DNA from: Hofstenia miamia
Taxonomy: Eukaryota > Xenacoelomorpha > Acoela
DNA: 64,000 nucleotides
Assembly: GCA_004352715.1 (NCBI GenBank)
Contig: SCFE01000050.1
Span: forward strand, 1,663,108 to 1,727,107
Direction: 5' to 3'
In this document: one piece after another, positions 48,749-61,655 of the stretch
Layout: each line of letters starts with the position of its first letter
How positions within the stretch are numbered: position 1 is the first letter of the stretch
Made by a program: the position numbers and the translations under genes
The notes under the pieces: model-generated
What the model saw: the letters and a program-made list of their open reading frames with translations, nothing else
Databases searched by the model: none
Told to the model about the DNA's origin: nothing

Positions 48749-48850
48749 ATAGACTTACAATGCTTAAAATAATAGCAACTATCCTTTTGTATTTTTGGGC
48801 CAAAAAATACAAAATGGTCAGTGCTATTATTTTAAGTATTGTAAGTCTAT
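48749..48850. mobile_element. 102-bp near-perfect hairpin (foldback MITE)
   Basis: Arms of about 48 bp: the left begins ATAGACTTACAATGCTTAAA, and the right, reverse-complemented, begins ATAGACTTACAATACTTAAA. They share TTTTGTATTTTT near the loop, and the loop is only a few bases (gggcc). TA on both sides would suit a mariner-type target. It lies 78 bp upstream of the ATG of the micro-exon gene, so it is in the presumed promoter or 5' leader region. Confidence 0.75.
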
Positions 48851-50106
48851 ACTTTTGGATTTGCAATATTTTCTTGGAAAATGTTCATGCTTAATTACAA
48901 CACATTCCATTTAGGTAGATTTATTCTAATACCATGTCTTGCATTATATATTTACAGTTTAATTCAATTACATCTAATAAATTAGTACTTTTTTGGAAAT
49001 AAATTATGCAAGGTCTCTTTCTCTTGACCATTATGCAAAGTGCTAAAAACATATTTCAAAAAAATCAAATATCAATACATAAAGGTATGAATATCACAGT
49101 AGTGTTTTTCATTGAGTTACAGATTTAGAATGCATCGTTTTAAAATGAAACTGATAAACTTCTTTAATACTAAAATGAAGTGAATAATTCCAATTTTGTT
49201 GGATATTATTTGTCATAGAGCAGTGTACATTTGCAAGAAAACCATTGTCTGTTCAAAACATTTGAAATTCTAGTAAGTTTATTCCAACAAATTATTTTCT
49301 TTTGATTTCGATGATTGGGGTGTTTTTCAGTAAATTATGAAAGAAGAAAATACTAACTACAAACAAATTTTAACAACAACTTCTCAATTTTTGAAAATGG
49401 CAATACAAGTATTGAAAAGGGACTAGATTGCATGAAAATTAATTTTTGCAAATATATATTGCAAAATTGAAAGATAGAATACCAATTACAAAAAACTAAA
49501 CCATAAGAATATGAACAAGATTGTTGGCTGAAACTATTTTAAATGTACTGATTATTCAAGTTATTAGCAGAGGCGGATTACAGCTTCGCGGGGCTATGGG
49601 CCACTGAAAAATGCGGAGCCTTTCCTTCATAAAAATTTAAATACATTAATGATTTTTAAAAATAATTATTTAATGATTGTTACTATCCACAAAAAAAGAA
49701 TATGGATGACATTAGATAATTTAATTTCATATATCATTAATTGATATTTAACTCCCAATAAAGAATGCAACAACTGCTTTGTATTCATTAATTGCAATTA
49801 ATTGCATTTATTTTCATTATAAAACTTTTTTTAGCTTTTCACTTGGAAAAATTATATATACCTGATTTAAAGTCAGTAGATAGATGTAAATCTCAAAATC
49901 TATCTTGTCTAATAGAAGGCACTAAATATTTTTCACTCTTTCTTAAACAGAAAAAAAATATATATATATATAATTTATATATAATTGATGTTGTCATAAA
50001 AAATTTGTCCTTATTTTTGATAGCTACCCTATGAAATAACGGGCATGTGATAACATATATCTCATTGATGGAGTTAAGCAGAAGAATGTTTTAATTTGGT
50101 GTGAGT
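48851..50106. other. No gene seen; isolated hAT-like terminus
   Basis: At about 49568 the sequence cagaggcggattacag resembles a hAT left terminus, but I found no partner. The open frame 49792-50034 has no recognisable domain. Confidence 0.4.
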
Positions 50107-50118
50107 AATATATATATG

Positions 50119-50162
<44 letters not shown>
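50107..50162. repeat. (TA)n microsatellite
   Basis: Nearly pure TA repeat with a single gta interruption at the start. Confidence 0.95.
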
Positions 50163-50164
<2 letters not shown>

Positions 50165-50568
50165 TATATTGAGATATGAATTTATATCCAACTTTGAATA
50201 TTTTTGTTTATTAAATTACGCTTCTAAATTTGGCCTAAATATTGGTATAATTTTGTATTGAAGCAACATTGAAAAAATTAGCATTCCTCAAAATGGAACG
50301 AATATGTTGAAACTAGGTGAATTTAATTTATTTAAAATTCATAATATTGTTTCACAAGAATCAATTTTTTGCATGATTGCAATGTCATAATTCAAAAGAC
50401 AATCTAAATAAAATGTTTCCAACCAAAAATATGTCATTAAAATATTATGACTTTGGAACACAAATTACATGATTAAATAATAATGTGTACAAATTGGCGG
50501 CCAATTTCAATGAACATACTAACAATAGAAAAAATTTGTTAATGTCACCAGAAACAATTGAGACTAGC

Positions 50569-50742
50569 AGTGCTGAGCTGCCGTATAACTATTTTTTATT
50601 ACTTCCATGCAATGTCTGAAGGGGATACATCGATCTTAGGGCGCGGCGGCATAGACATTTTTGGAGTCGGTTCGGTATTACACAAAATACCGCGGTATCT
50701 GTATATAGAACTATAAAAAATCAATAGCATATTTGGCATTTA

Positions 50743-50793
<51 letters not shown>

Positions 50794-51366
50794 TATATAT
50801 ATATATTATATATATATATCAAAACTACAAATTTAGTTGTCGTATATTATGGCTATATCAACAAAATGAAATTTTTGGATTTCTATGTAAAATTGATTTT
50901 TTTGTAAATTTGACTTTACTGCGTAAGACAGGCTTAAAGTAATTTCAAATATGAATGCATTTTTTGAACATTAGTTTCTGACAAAAAGGGAATTTTAAGC
51001 CTCTCCTTGGAACAATGTTTAATATCAAGAGTATATTGAAACTTTTAATATATAAATAGCTTATGCAATGGGCCTTTCGACGATAACATTTTTTGCGCTA
51101 ATCAGCCATATAATTGTAACTGCATTATTAATAGAATTTTCTTCTTAAGAAATTTCGTAACTTTCCAAACTGCTATACTTGAAGCTTCCAACACAAATGT
51201 ACCAAGTTTTCATACAGCAAGCATTGACCCCAAGGGCTTGCACATATTACACATAGCCTACCTTTAAATAAAATACCGATCAATGCTTTAGGCAAGATGC
51301 CGCGGTATCGGTATTTATCGGTATTGTCAAAATACCGCGGTAGAGATATACCGCTGGGAGCTAACA
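50569..51366. mobile_element. Possible hAT-like remnant with ACCGCGGTAT motifs
   Basis: ATACCGCGGTAT-type palindromic words occur at about 50688 and, inverted around an AT-rich middle, at about 51298 and 51338. Outer sequences gctgccgtata and (reverse complement) cagcggtata are loosely similar. The middle includes a (TA)n run at 50747-50819. No clear target duplication, so the borders are approximate. Confidence 0.35.
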
Positions 51367-52611
51367 TCGATAATAAAATTTTTAAATCTAAAATCAATGC
51401 TAATATTGTTTTCTCAGGCTAACTACGCTCTAAAATATGGTGAATTGAATTTCTTTGCCTACTTGATAGTAGATACTAGGTTGTCAGAATGCTATAACTT
51501 GGTTTACTCTATGGTTATGCTAACCCTGATGATGCTAGAATGTGGCATTAGGTAATGTAACTAGTATTGGCCAGATCACTGTTTTCGTATTTAACTTTTA
51601 CTTTAGTTATTTGTAAACAGTTATTTTAGTTATTTGTAAACATGTTTGATGTAAAGTGTATATAAGACAGTTAAACGGTTGTTAGAGAGAAATAGTTAAC
51701 TGCATTATCTTTATGCACTTCCATGCACCCTAGCGTTGCTACTTTATATATATATATATATATATGTATATGTATATATTAATATCAAAGTCTCAAGCAC
51801 TTACTGTTAGGATAGTTACAGATCACTTGTCAAATCACAGATAATTTACGTCAAATTGCTTGATAATAATTGGCATTGCAAATAAAATTTACTGGAAGAA
51901 TGCAAGAAGCGTACACCATTTGTGTTAATATTGTAAGTTAAATGCATTTTTCTCTAAACAATGGATAAATATGCGGAAATTTCTTACAAGAAAAAAATGA
52001 TAACAAATTCATGCTGAAGTGACCTAAGAAAATCTTTGATTTGGCAACTGCCCTGGCTTACATTTTTCTTTGAAGTGTAAAAGTATTTGCCCTATTTGGC
52101 CAGCTAAACTTTGGAGGCTTATCCTATAGTCAAAACCATAAATAATTGAAGGCAGTCTCGGCTACCATAGGCTGGTAATGTGGAGTTAGCCCAACTTGGA
52201 ATATACAATATTAAATAACAAGGTTTAATTCTGGACTAATGTTTTAATGTATAATGACAGAGTATTTATCAAATTGATTAAGCATTGTAGATAGCTTATT
52301 TATCAAAATGGAAAAAATGTTAACAAATAAAAACAAATAAAGATTGTCATTGATCTCCAAAATGAAATTTATCCAATTAGAATTGTTCATAAGAAGACGG
52401 ATCCAATTGCTTTTGTCCACCTTTTAAGCGATGTGTATGGAGTTTTGTAAAACTATAACCCAATAAAAAATTGAGCACGTTTGCAAGTTAAAAATAATGT
52501 AGAATAATTTAAATCAAATTTTTTTCAATGTTTAATAGTATAAATCCCGGATATTTCGGGATTTGAAGTTCTTTGAGGAAGACTAACTTATTGATATATT
52601 ATAAATCCCCT
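51367..52611. other. No gene seen; (TA)n
   Basis: AT-rich DNA with a TA-rich microsatellite at 51745-51780. Nothing else recognised. Confidence 0.45.
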
Positions 52612-54073
52612 TGTTAGGGCCCGTAAACGGGATGGCTTAATACTACGAGCACAGGCCGGGCATTCAGACTCTGCATGAATACTTGTTTTTGTTCTTCGAG
52701 GATCATTCTTTTTAAAATCATTTGTTTGATGTACAGTAGGTCTATTCTATGTATCTATATATATATATTTGTTTCTTGTAAGCAGTAACCTTCATTTAGC
52801 GCTATCCTACAAATTACAACACAATACATAAAATATTACACATAAAATTCATTACCTTCATCAATTTTAAGGAATTCCATTTAACTATCATCTTGATATT
52901 GCATTCATAGTACTTATGTACATTATATTGTAACGGAAGAAGCATGATTTACAACTTCAGAATACGAATTAATGCAATTTACATATTTTGTAATGTCATA
53001 CAAGCAGTGCATTGTATCTTCAATTATTTTCATACTGTTTGATGTGTTGTTAATTACGGTCAGAGCACGGATTTATATGCTTGAAAATATGCCGAAATAT
53101 GCGCTGAGATTTCGAAAATATGCGCCAAAATATGCATAAAAACTACATTAGAGGCCATTACCAAGGTATAAACTTTTATAACAATATACACATAAATGTT
53201 GCTTCAGGTGATCATCAGTCATGAACATTTGTTGTTTTGCTTGAATTTTGACGCACCTAGACTAGAAGTACATTTCTGTATATAGGAACATTTAAAGGAT
53301 TAACATCAATTGCATGTATTTTTTCTTCTTTATAACTTGTGCAAATATCCTGTAAGTTATTCAACTTTTCTTTGTACTTCTTTCCCTGTATTAGATATAT
53401 GAAATTATTGAGAATCTCAACCTGACTGCAAAGAAGTAAACGCCCTTGCAGTTTTGTTATTTCTTCCGGACGAACCTGAAGATATCGTAATGAAACAGAC
53501 TTCCTACATTAAGTTGTCGTCCCGCAAGTAAATGATTTTTAAAATTTCCAATATTTGTGGGTCTTCAGTTACGAGATGTTGCAGGAACGGATAAAATTCA
53601 ATGAAATATTTGACATTCGTGTGCGAATAACGATGGAATACGCGAGCTATCATAGAACTATATGTCAAAAATACCTGTGTTCAAATATGCTTAAAATCTG
53701 TTTCATGCCTTACGTATATAAATCCCAGCCCTGATTAGGATTAAAATGTTTGAAGCACGCTTTCTCCATGATAGATTAATCTGCTGAAAACGCGACCTAA
53801 CTATGAATTTATTATTGTAAAATTAAACTTCTCGTTGATTTCAATGAAAAATCTTAATTTTTTTATTGATATAAACTTCATTGATGACTATGACATATAA
53901 GTAGCCTTTCTTAATAACACAGTTGAAGGTTTTGTTGTTGCATCAAACCATTTTTGTTAAAAAATATCTAGCTACAGGCATAATGGACTTATAATACGGG
54001 AGCGGACAAACTAACCTGCCTATTTTTATAGGTACGGGTTATAGGCTGAGCACGGGCACGGGCCCTACCTCTA
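52612..54073. mobile_element. hAT-like element (outer), non-autonomous
   Basis: Left end TTGTTAGGGCCCGT, right end (reverse complement) CTAGAGGTAGGGCCCGT, sharing TAGGGCCCGT, with GC-rich subterminal repeats (gcacaggccgggc on the left, gagcacgggcacggg on the right). The exact outer borders and target duplication are unclear. It contains a second element (53061-53733). Confidence 0.5.
53061..53733. mobile_element. hAT-like element (inner, nested)
   Basis: Left CAGAGCACGGATTTATATGC, right (reverse complement) CAGGGCTGGGATTTATATAC: 20-bp termini with few mismatches. The flanks ATTACGGT and ATTAGGAT agree in 6 of 8 positions, fitting an aged 8-bp target duplication. Repeated aatatgcgc words lie near the left end. 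No intact ORF. Confidence 0.6.
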
Positions 54074-54093
54074 GTGAATTTCTTTTGAATTTT

Positions 54094-54228
54094 GATTACA
54101 CACAAAGAAATCTAAAGAAATCTTTCATTAATGTCGCCATTCGAACCTGGAATTTGCTACCTAAGAAAATTAAGAGCATTTATAAATCTTCCTTAAGCAA
54201 AAATATATTTCTGGTACATCATGGTTAG
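54094..54228 (+). pseudogene. CR1/jockey-type reverse transcriptase, extreme C-terminus
   Basis: The frame reads KSFINVAIRTWNLLPKKIKS and ends LVHHG-stop. The pattern SF-x-x-R-x-WN-x-LP is the conserved C-terminal block of CR1/L2/jockey RT ORFs. Only this 3' scrap is present, directly after the outer hAT-like element, which may have truncated it. Confidence 0.6.
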
Positions 54229-57200
54229 GATATAAATTTTGCAACAATGACTATACGATAACTCGTCATTTAAATACAGTAATTTATCCATAGCATATAA
54301 GATTTACTACTTTTTGTAATGTATGTTGATTTGTATATACGTTTTTTTTGTTGAAATTATTGACGCTATTCAAATAAATTTGCAGTTATGAAATTGTTAA
54401 CATTTATCTGAACATAGAATTTCTTATTTTTATCCTAGAATTTTTGCTATATTAGACATTTTCTTATAAAGACAATTGAACTTTATAATTATAATAGTAT
54501 TTAGGAAAGTGATGTAGTGAAAACACACGTCTAGTGATTGATGTTACTTGTTGAAACACAGATGCATCATTGATAGATTTAGTGCGTGCTGCATCATGTT
54601 GTCATAAGTACGGTTATGGCTCAATAATAAAATGACAAGCTGTTATAATTATTTAAGAAAGACTTAGCAATTAAGTTGTTTTGAATTGCTTATTTCATAT
54701 AACGCATTGGTGATTTCTGTCACTACTTGCTTTGTATTGTTATATTCTAAAAGAAAATAGTTGCTGAATTTCAACCTCAACTTTATATGAGAAAGGTAAA
54801 AAATTAGTGTAGTTAAAATTTTGTCCAAAATTGCTAATGTAAAACTTTATCTCAAAATTCATATTATGGAAGGACTTTTGGATTTGATACAATCGTTATA
54901 AGGTTTTTTTCAAGTTATTATTTTTGAGATCAAATAGAGGGAGTTTATCTTTTATATTACACTATTTTGCTGAAAAATGATCTTTGTGAAATAAAAGGCA
55001 TACAGTCGAACGCAGCAGATAGGATGATATACCGTGGGAAACAATTGATCAGGCTATTACTTGTTGGGCAGTGGGCCATACTGAGGTTTCCAGAAGTAGA
55101 TTGTGGCCCATCCGCTCCAAAAAAAATCTGCTAATGGTCGTCTTGAGATGATCATGGCGAACTGTATGCCATAGACTATCGCTAGGGGATTAGTTATGGG
55201 TGAGAGAATTTCATAGAATATCAGCACCGGCGTGTGCATGATTTTCTCATTGGGGTGATCAGGGGTGTACTCTTAAAATTTGCAGTGGACGTACGCTAAT
55301 TGACAATTCAAAAGCGGCGTATACGACACATATTTTGCCAAAGACCAAAAATGAAAATGATATAATTTAGCTCACTTGACGATTGTTAAACATATACTGT
55401 ACACAAGGATGTCCATGAAGCAGAATTTTGATTTACACCTCACCGCAGCCCACGAAATTTTCCGTAGAAAACTCCATGGAGGCCGCAGATCTCCAAAGCA
55501 CAAATCATACGCATGTATATCTATGTTAACTCAGAGATGAAAATGGGAGAAAGCCTTGGCCCAAGTCCGGCCATCTCATTTAAATTAATGCCAATTTGGC
55601 CCAAAATAATTCTTTAATGTTTCAGTTTATTATATCAAATTTGCAACTAAAGTTGAGTTTTAGAAAAGTATATGATACTAATGTAAATTTTAAAATGTAT
55701 GTATTTTTTCATAACATTGGTTATAAGTTATATGTCATTTATTGCATTTGGTTTGAGTTGAGTGCAGTGTTGAGAAATAGTAATGTATTTTTGAAATACA
55801 CATTTGCTTAAATTTATTATGGGCTTTATGCATTGTTGTAAAAATATATCTCCGATAGGTATTTATCTTTGAATAACGTTTTATTCATAACGATAGCAGT
55901 TAGTTCAAAAAATGGAAAACGCGGTTTTGATGTGCAAAAAACCGAAACCGAACAAATGTTTTTAAAACCGCCTCGCATTAACTTTTAGGAGTGCTATAAT
56001 TTTAAGAAAATATTACTATAAAATCGTGGAAACAACGAAAAAGTTGCTAAAAAAACAGTAAACGTTGTGACAATCAAGCAAGTAAAATAAAAGCTACAGT
56101 GGCGACTTATGATTATGGAAGCGACATCCCTAGTTTTAAAAAACTGGAAAATCTTAAAAAGCTCTTGAATAAATCTTTGATTTCTTTTGAAGATCTTAGA
56201 AGTTTCTTAAAAGAAACTATCAATGATATTTTTCGTGGATTTCTTGTAAACATCTTGAAAATATATCTTAAAAATATCTCGAAATATCATGTTCTTGGTT
56301 CTCTTGCAAAGATTTTTAAATATTTCTTGAATGAAATTATTACGTAATCACATAAATTTATTTGCATTGGTTACATTTATAATCATTTGTTGTAAAATCC
56401 AAAATAGTAGTAGCACTCATCAGCTGACAGTAGTTGCAGTAATATGTTTATATTTAAATTTTCTCATTATTTTCAATTTAAAGCAATGCATTGTGAAAAG
56501 CTTTTTTTCAATTTCGTATTTTTCTCAAATTTTAATATACAAATACAATAAAATCTCGAAAATAATTTATTCATGAAAATTGTACTAATTCTAAATACAT
56601 CAACTAGTATTTTTTTACTCTTAAGTTATTCGAAATTTTGGTTAATTAAAAAAGGATAGTTCAAATTTATGGGTACTCTCTCAATTATAAAATAAGGTTG
56701 GTTAGTCTATATTTGTATGTCTTTTGTCATAATTCGGAAATTTGCCTCCTGTGTCAGTCAACTGATTATGCTAGTAATAATTTGTTAATGTTAGTAGCAT
56801 TTTTTGATAACTTTGAATTGTAATGTTTAAAAGTCATGAATATGTAATATTGTATTTTTAATTAATATTAAAATTTCTTTTAGTTCTGTGAAATTTTAAA
56901 AATTTTAATTAATATTCTTAACATTTCTAGGAAAATTCTTGCACACGTGTTTGCACGTTTTTTCAAGAAAATTAAGGAATTCCCAAAAAATTTTCAAGAT
57001 TTTTTCATTCTCTTCCATTTGCTTGAATTTACATCTACAATAAAATGAATTGCGTGTTCACATTGCATCCCATTCAACGAGACACAAATAAGATTATACA
57101 CATATGAAAAATTTTTTAGTTTTATACAGTTGAACTCCAATACTGAATAAACCCGTTTTGTTACATTCTTTGCACAGTATTGTACCAGCATTTAAAATGT

Positions 57201-57757
57201 GAAATATATTTCTTTATAAATGGTTTATAATAACAAATTATAACTATTTCAACCACTCGAGTGGTCAACATAATTTTCAGAATCATATCGACTCAATATC
57301 AATTGCAGTAGAGTAAAACCGCGTATATTCATATAAACCTTGTAATTTTCTGCGGATATACGCTAGTAGATCATATTAAGTGAAAGGTATACGGCGTATA
57401 CTTCGACTACAGCCCTGCCGGATGACATCTCGTAATCAACTTCGGATACCAAAAGCGTTGAAAATTTCAAAAATTGAAAAATAAGTTATGAAAAAGCACC
57501 TCACCATCTTAGTTTTGCATATGAATTTTGAATCCATACCATTTTTCAAAAAATTTTTTTCACCCACTCAAAATCAATGTTGAAAACCTAACTGAGGACG
57601 TTCATCATGTACGACACTGGGTAGCACCATAGATAGAACCGATAAATATTGTTCTTCTTAGTCTGAATTTATTCGAACTAAAAATAGTGCAATCAAATCC
57701 GATTCGAAGTTTAAGAAATATGATCTGAGTGAATTTGAAGTATATTTTTATATAATA
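54229..57757. other. No gene supported; possible large TIR element and low-complexity stretch
   Basis: Inverted similarity between caggggtgtactc (55260) and, reverse-complemented, cagggctgtagtc (ending 57417) hints at a 2.1-kb hAT-like element, but the flanks do not match as a target duplication. At 56120-56340 and about 56900-57000 the words ttcttg and aaatatctt recur, a degenerate internal repeat; the open frame there lacks an ATG start. GC-richer patch at about 55020-55250 unassigned. Confidence 0.35.
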
Positions 57758-57759
57758 TA

Positions 57760-58220
57760 AAGGGCCTGGCCAAAAGTCAAGCGACAATAAATCCAAACCA
57801 TTGTATTTCAAGAGATATTTATGTATTTCACCTATATAATAAAAAGATATAAATATGAAGCATCCTTGAAACTGAAGTCTTTCTTGAATGACATGTTTTT
57901 TCACTCAAATCAAAACAGAATTGCATACTTTAAGACGCAGTAGCTTATTTGCATTAACTTTCTACAACTCAGATGTTGTGGAATCTTGTAGCTGAGCCAG
58001 AATTTTTGGTTTTCCTGTAAAAACTGTATTTTTCATCGTTCCACAAATACTAAAGCTCATAGATTGATGTCACATTATCGTGATTCCCAGTCAATAGAAC
58101 TTTACGTTCAATCTAACCAGCAGGTAAAATATCTAACAGATCATGAACTTTCTTAGCCTATTGGGTTGGAGCACCGTCTTGCATAAACTCCAAGTTGTTG
58201 AAGATTGGCCTGTCTCGCAG
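57760..58220 (-). pseudogene. mariner transposase relic, C-terminal half
   Basis: On the minus strand, IFNNLEFMQDGAPTQ-stop contains the second catalytic Asp in the mariner motif F-x-QDGAP. After frame slips, CGTMKNTVFTGKP matches the WGYLK-x-xVY block. Several stops. The 3' end (57760-57780, aagggcctggccaaaagtc) is similar to the TIR of the intact-ended element at 18880-19396, so both belong to related families. No right-hand TIR found; the 5' half is lost. Confidence 0.75.
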
Positions 58221-59227
58221 CTTCAGAACGGTACATGGAATGAATAAATAAAATTGATTATTTATTATTAATGGAAGTTATTATTAATGAAATTTAACAT
58301 TACAGCCAATGTATAGATCACAATGGAAATGGTAAAACTATAGGCAACTACAATTATAATCCGATTTTATATCTGTGATCTTATAGTTGTATTGAGAAAC
58401 CGCTATTATGCAAATCAAAGTTCGAGTTATAATAGCCCCAAAAGAATTGAGATTAAACAAATACTGTTAAGCTCATTAATAGAACAGTAGAGAGAGATTG
58501 GGGCTAATTTTCGTAAAATTTTTTAGATTACAATGAATGTAATAAAGTTATATCAAGGCCTAATGCTAATACAGCCAATTTTATGATCATTTCAAAGAAA
58601 ATTATTTTCTGTTTACTAGATTTAAATCAAGCTTGTTAGAAACTGCACACTAAAATTTTAGACGTGCATAGGATACAAATTTAAAATTGCAAGTGTAAAT
58701 TTAGTTTTTCAACAAATTGTTTACAAATTTTATAGCATTCATTGCATTTGGGTTGAGTACTAATCAATCTTATAAATTTCGGTCTATTTTTTCCAACTCC
58801 CCATTCCAAGTGCCTGCCTCATGTCCATCTCAGAGTTAAATACAATTCAATGGAAAGTATTATCTCAGTCATGATTTTGCTTGGAGGTTTCAGTGAAGGT
58901 TCAATAATTTTTTAGCCTATTTCCAATCATATTGTTGACAAAATATATTTAGTGAAAACACTAATTTGGTTAGATTACTGATATTACTTCACATGGCCTT
59001 TATTAAAATTATCATTTTAAAGGTCGATGATATTGGTAGCCTATAAATTTCTGAAGACAGTGAAGCATCCAGAAGGATATAAAAGAATGTGAGCTTCTTA
59101 GGCTTCCAGTATTGATTTTTCGAAAATAAAATGTAATATTCCGTAAAGCAATTATAGAATTAGTAACTAAGATGGCTAAGAAGCAGTATTAGAAAAGACA
59201 TTGAAACAGTGAATTTTAAATTTTGGG
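58221..59227. other. No gene recognised
   Basis: AT-rich DNA. It may include badly decayed pol sequence of the Ty3/gypsy relic that starts at 59228, but nothing is readable. Confidence 0.4.
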
Positions 59228-60276
59228 CTGATGGAAATCCTCATATCAGATAGAGGAGTGCAGTTTAAAGGCAAATTATTTGAAGAATTGACAAAATTAC
59301 TTGAATTTATAAATGAGAAAACAATTATGTATCACCCACAGGCCAATGGAGGTGTTGAACAGTTAAATTAAAGAATGAAAAAATTGATTAGAGTTCTATA
59401 CATCCAGAGTCAGGGGAAGAGACTGGAGAGAAGTATTAGAAATGGTAGGATATTTCTACAATACATTGGTGCATTCAACTACCAGAATGACATCATTTAG
59501 GGCAATATACAGAAGATAAGCCAAAATAGCTAATGATTATGTAAATAAATTAAAAGATCAGTTGACAGGAATACATGAGGCAATGTGTCATAACACAAAA
59601 CAGTCAGAAATCAGACAACAACATAACTTCAACAAGAAGATATATGGCCAACCACAGCAGAAGAGAGACAGAGTCTATGCATACATATTGCTAAGAACAC
59701 AAGATGTAAACCAACTACACAAATTGAAAACACAGTGGGCAGCACCATATATAAAACAAAAAGTCTTACCAAATTATGACTATCAATGAAATGATGGAAG
59801 GGTATTAAATTTTCAAAACCTAAAAAGGGCAAATAGTGGAATAGAACAAGTTTCATTAAATGAAAATGCTAAATTTAATATTATAAGTGATACTAAAGAT
59901 ACATATGTACCTATAAACAATCTTGACAGTGTATGTGAAGAAGACTTTCAAGAAGAATTCACATGTAAACTTAAATGATACTGAAATAGCTAAAAAAAGT
60001 AATGCCACAAAGGGCAGTAATAGACCTAGATATGACCCAGATATATGGAATATTAATATATTTACTGAGTTTAGGAGCAATGAAAGCAATAAAGATATGA
60101 TCAGAACAAATGGAAAATACATCACAGAGAAAATGGAGAAGAGTGCAGAAAAGAACACCCTTACCAATTGCCAATTACTGAACAGGTGGATAGAAAGCCA
60201 GTACTCAAGCAATCCAAGAAGGAGAATGTGGAATCCTATATTCTTAATGATATCTGCATTATTTCATTATAAATGA
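59228..60276 (+). pseudogene. Ty3/gypsy-type integrase, degenerate
   Basis: In one frame LISDRGVQF holds the second catalytic Asp of a retroviral-type integrase. About 35 residues later YHPQANGGVEQLN holds the catalytic Glu, followed at once by a stop. After a frameshift, DWREVLEMVGYFYNTLVHST matches the end of the integrase core. Next comes a stretch with KKIYGQPQQKRDRVYAY and a GPY/F-type block (TQWAAPYIKQ, LPNY). A further frame (59923-60276) is Lys/Asn-rich without a recognised domain. Stops and frame changes show it is dead. Reverse transcriptase and gag are not visible upstream, and no LTR pair was identified. Confidence 0.75.
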
Positions 60277-61411
60277 CTATCCTTGACAGTAACTGTTTCA
60301 ACACTCCAACCATCAGTAGTACCAATCCCTAAATTGTTAGTTCCCCATACATATTTCTGAATATATCTATAATGTATTATATATATATATAATGTATAAT
60401 GCTAGCAACTGATATTGTTGAATTTATGTTTTACAATTGCTGCTGACTTAAATGGCATCACACCAACACAGTGCAGTTATAGCAGATGAATCACTCCAGT
60501 GCATTTCTCTACATGACATCTGCAGTTAATATTTATGATGTAGAATCACTGGGGTGATTATAGTGAACAAGAAAACACAATTAAACTATTTTTCAATTTA
60601 CAGATGCTTGGGGGTCTTATATACAATGCGTANTGGCATGCTACAACAAACTTCCTGATGTCTTCGCTGTGTTCCTTAGTTTTAACCATGGCGATTGAAA
60701 ATTATAATTTAGTCACTTATAATACTTTAATAAATCGCTATATAAAAATTATCTGAAAAAAAAATTATTCACGGAATTAGCGTTAAAGAAGCATAATATG
60801 GCTATAAAAAGTTCAGAAAGCATGTAAACCTGAAATTAATTGATATTATACTGATACTAAAAGAAAAAGAAAGCCGTGCCAATAATTTTGAACAAGCGTT
60901 TTTTACAATTTTGTTTGTAGTTTCTTTGTTATTTATTTTTTCTGAAATCCGATTGCTGCATCGGAAAGGGCAGTTTAAAATACATAATATACATTGTGGT
61001 TTTCTTTTATTTAACCTTTTTTAGGATTTATAAGACAAAATTAGAGTTTTGTTAGACCATGCCAATAAATATGAGCATAAGTGTATATCAACTTCTTGTA
61101 AACAATTAAGCAATTGGCAAGTTTCTGTTCATTAACATTGTTGACAATTTTCCTGCCTTTTCTTTGCCTGCAAATTTTATGCAGCACCAGCATTAATTAG
61201 TGCATGAGAGCTCGTCCTTTGTTATTTTGCCAAACTATTTTGCTGATGTAATTTAATATTAAACTGCACTATTTAAAATTGTACAAAATAATCAAATTAT
61301 AATAATCATGTTTACATTTAATCAAGTTATTGTTCTACTAGTCTTATTTGTGTCCTTGATTTCTTGTTATTTGACCACACACATACAGATTATGCCACAC
61401 TTGTTGATACT
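60277..61411. other. No gene recognised; isolated N at 60633
   Basis: AT-rich. Contains the first copy of a 90-bp repeat (60543-60632) that ends one base before the N. Confidence 0.5.
60543..60632. repeat. 90-bp dispersed repeat, copy 1
   Basis: Matches 63586-63675 without gaps, from gaatcac...ggtgatt to tatatacaatgcgta, with about a dozen substitutions. Possibly part of an LTR or a MITE. Confidence 0.8.
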
Positions 61412-61655
61412 TTAACCCTTTCAAGTCTGAACCTAGGTAATTTAATTTTTATTATAAAAACTGTATGATGCTTACTGAATAGGATGAATAAACAAATAAT
61501 GAGGTCATGACTATTGAACTGACGTTAGAAATTGCCTCATTCTCCAAAATGACTAATAGGATGTATTTGAATGGGATATAGGGATTAATGGTTCCTGTTA
61601 GGCTTATTTAAACATTAGTGGGAACTATAGTTCCCATTCAACTCAAAAGGGTTAA
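61412..61655. mobile_element. piggyBac-like MITE
   Basis: 244 bp with TTAA at both ends (61412-61415, 61652-61655) and inverted termini TTAACCCTTTCAAGT and (reverse complement) TTAACCCTTTTGAGT. A perfect 16-bp palindrome, GGGAACTATAGTTCCC, lies just inside the right terminus, the same arrangement as in the MITEs at 17511 and 18123, although the palindrome sequence differs. No ORF. Confidence 0.8.

Noticed and set aside
51789-51830. Strong donor-like gtaagtgct on the minus strand after TGTAACTATCCTAACA
   Set aside because: No acceptable upstream acceptor and frame combination, and it lies upstream of the start of the micro-exon gene.
56099-56347. 82-residue Lys/Leu-rich frame
   Set aside because: Starts at GTG and coincides with a degenerate DNA repeat (ttcttg, aaatatctt).
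55260-57417. hAT-like element from loosely similar inverted ends
   Set aside because: Only about 10 of 13 terminal bases agree and the flanking 8-mers do not match; kept as a remark only.
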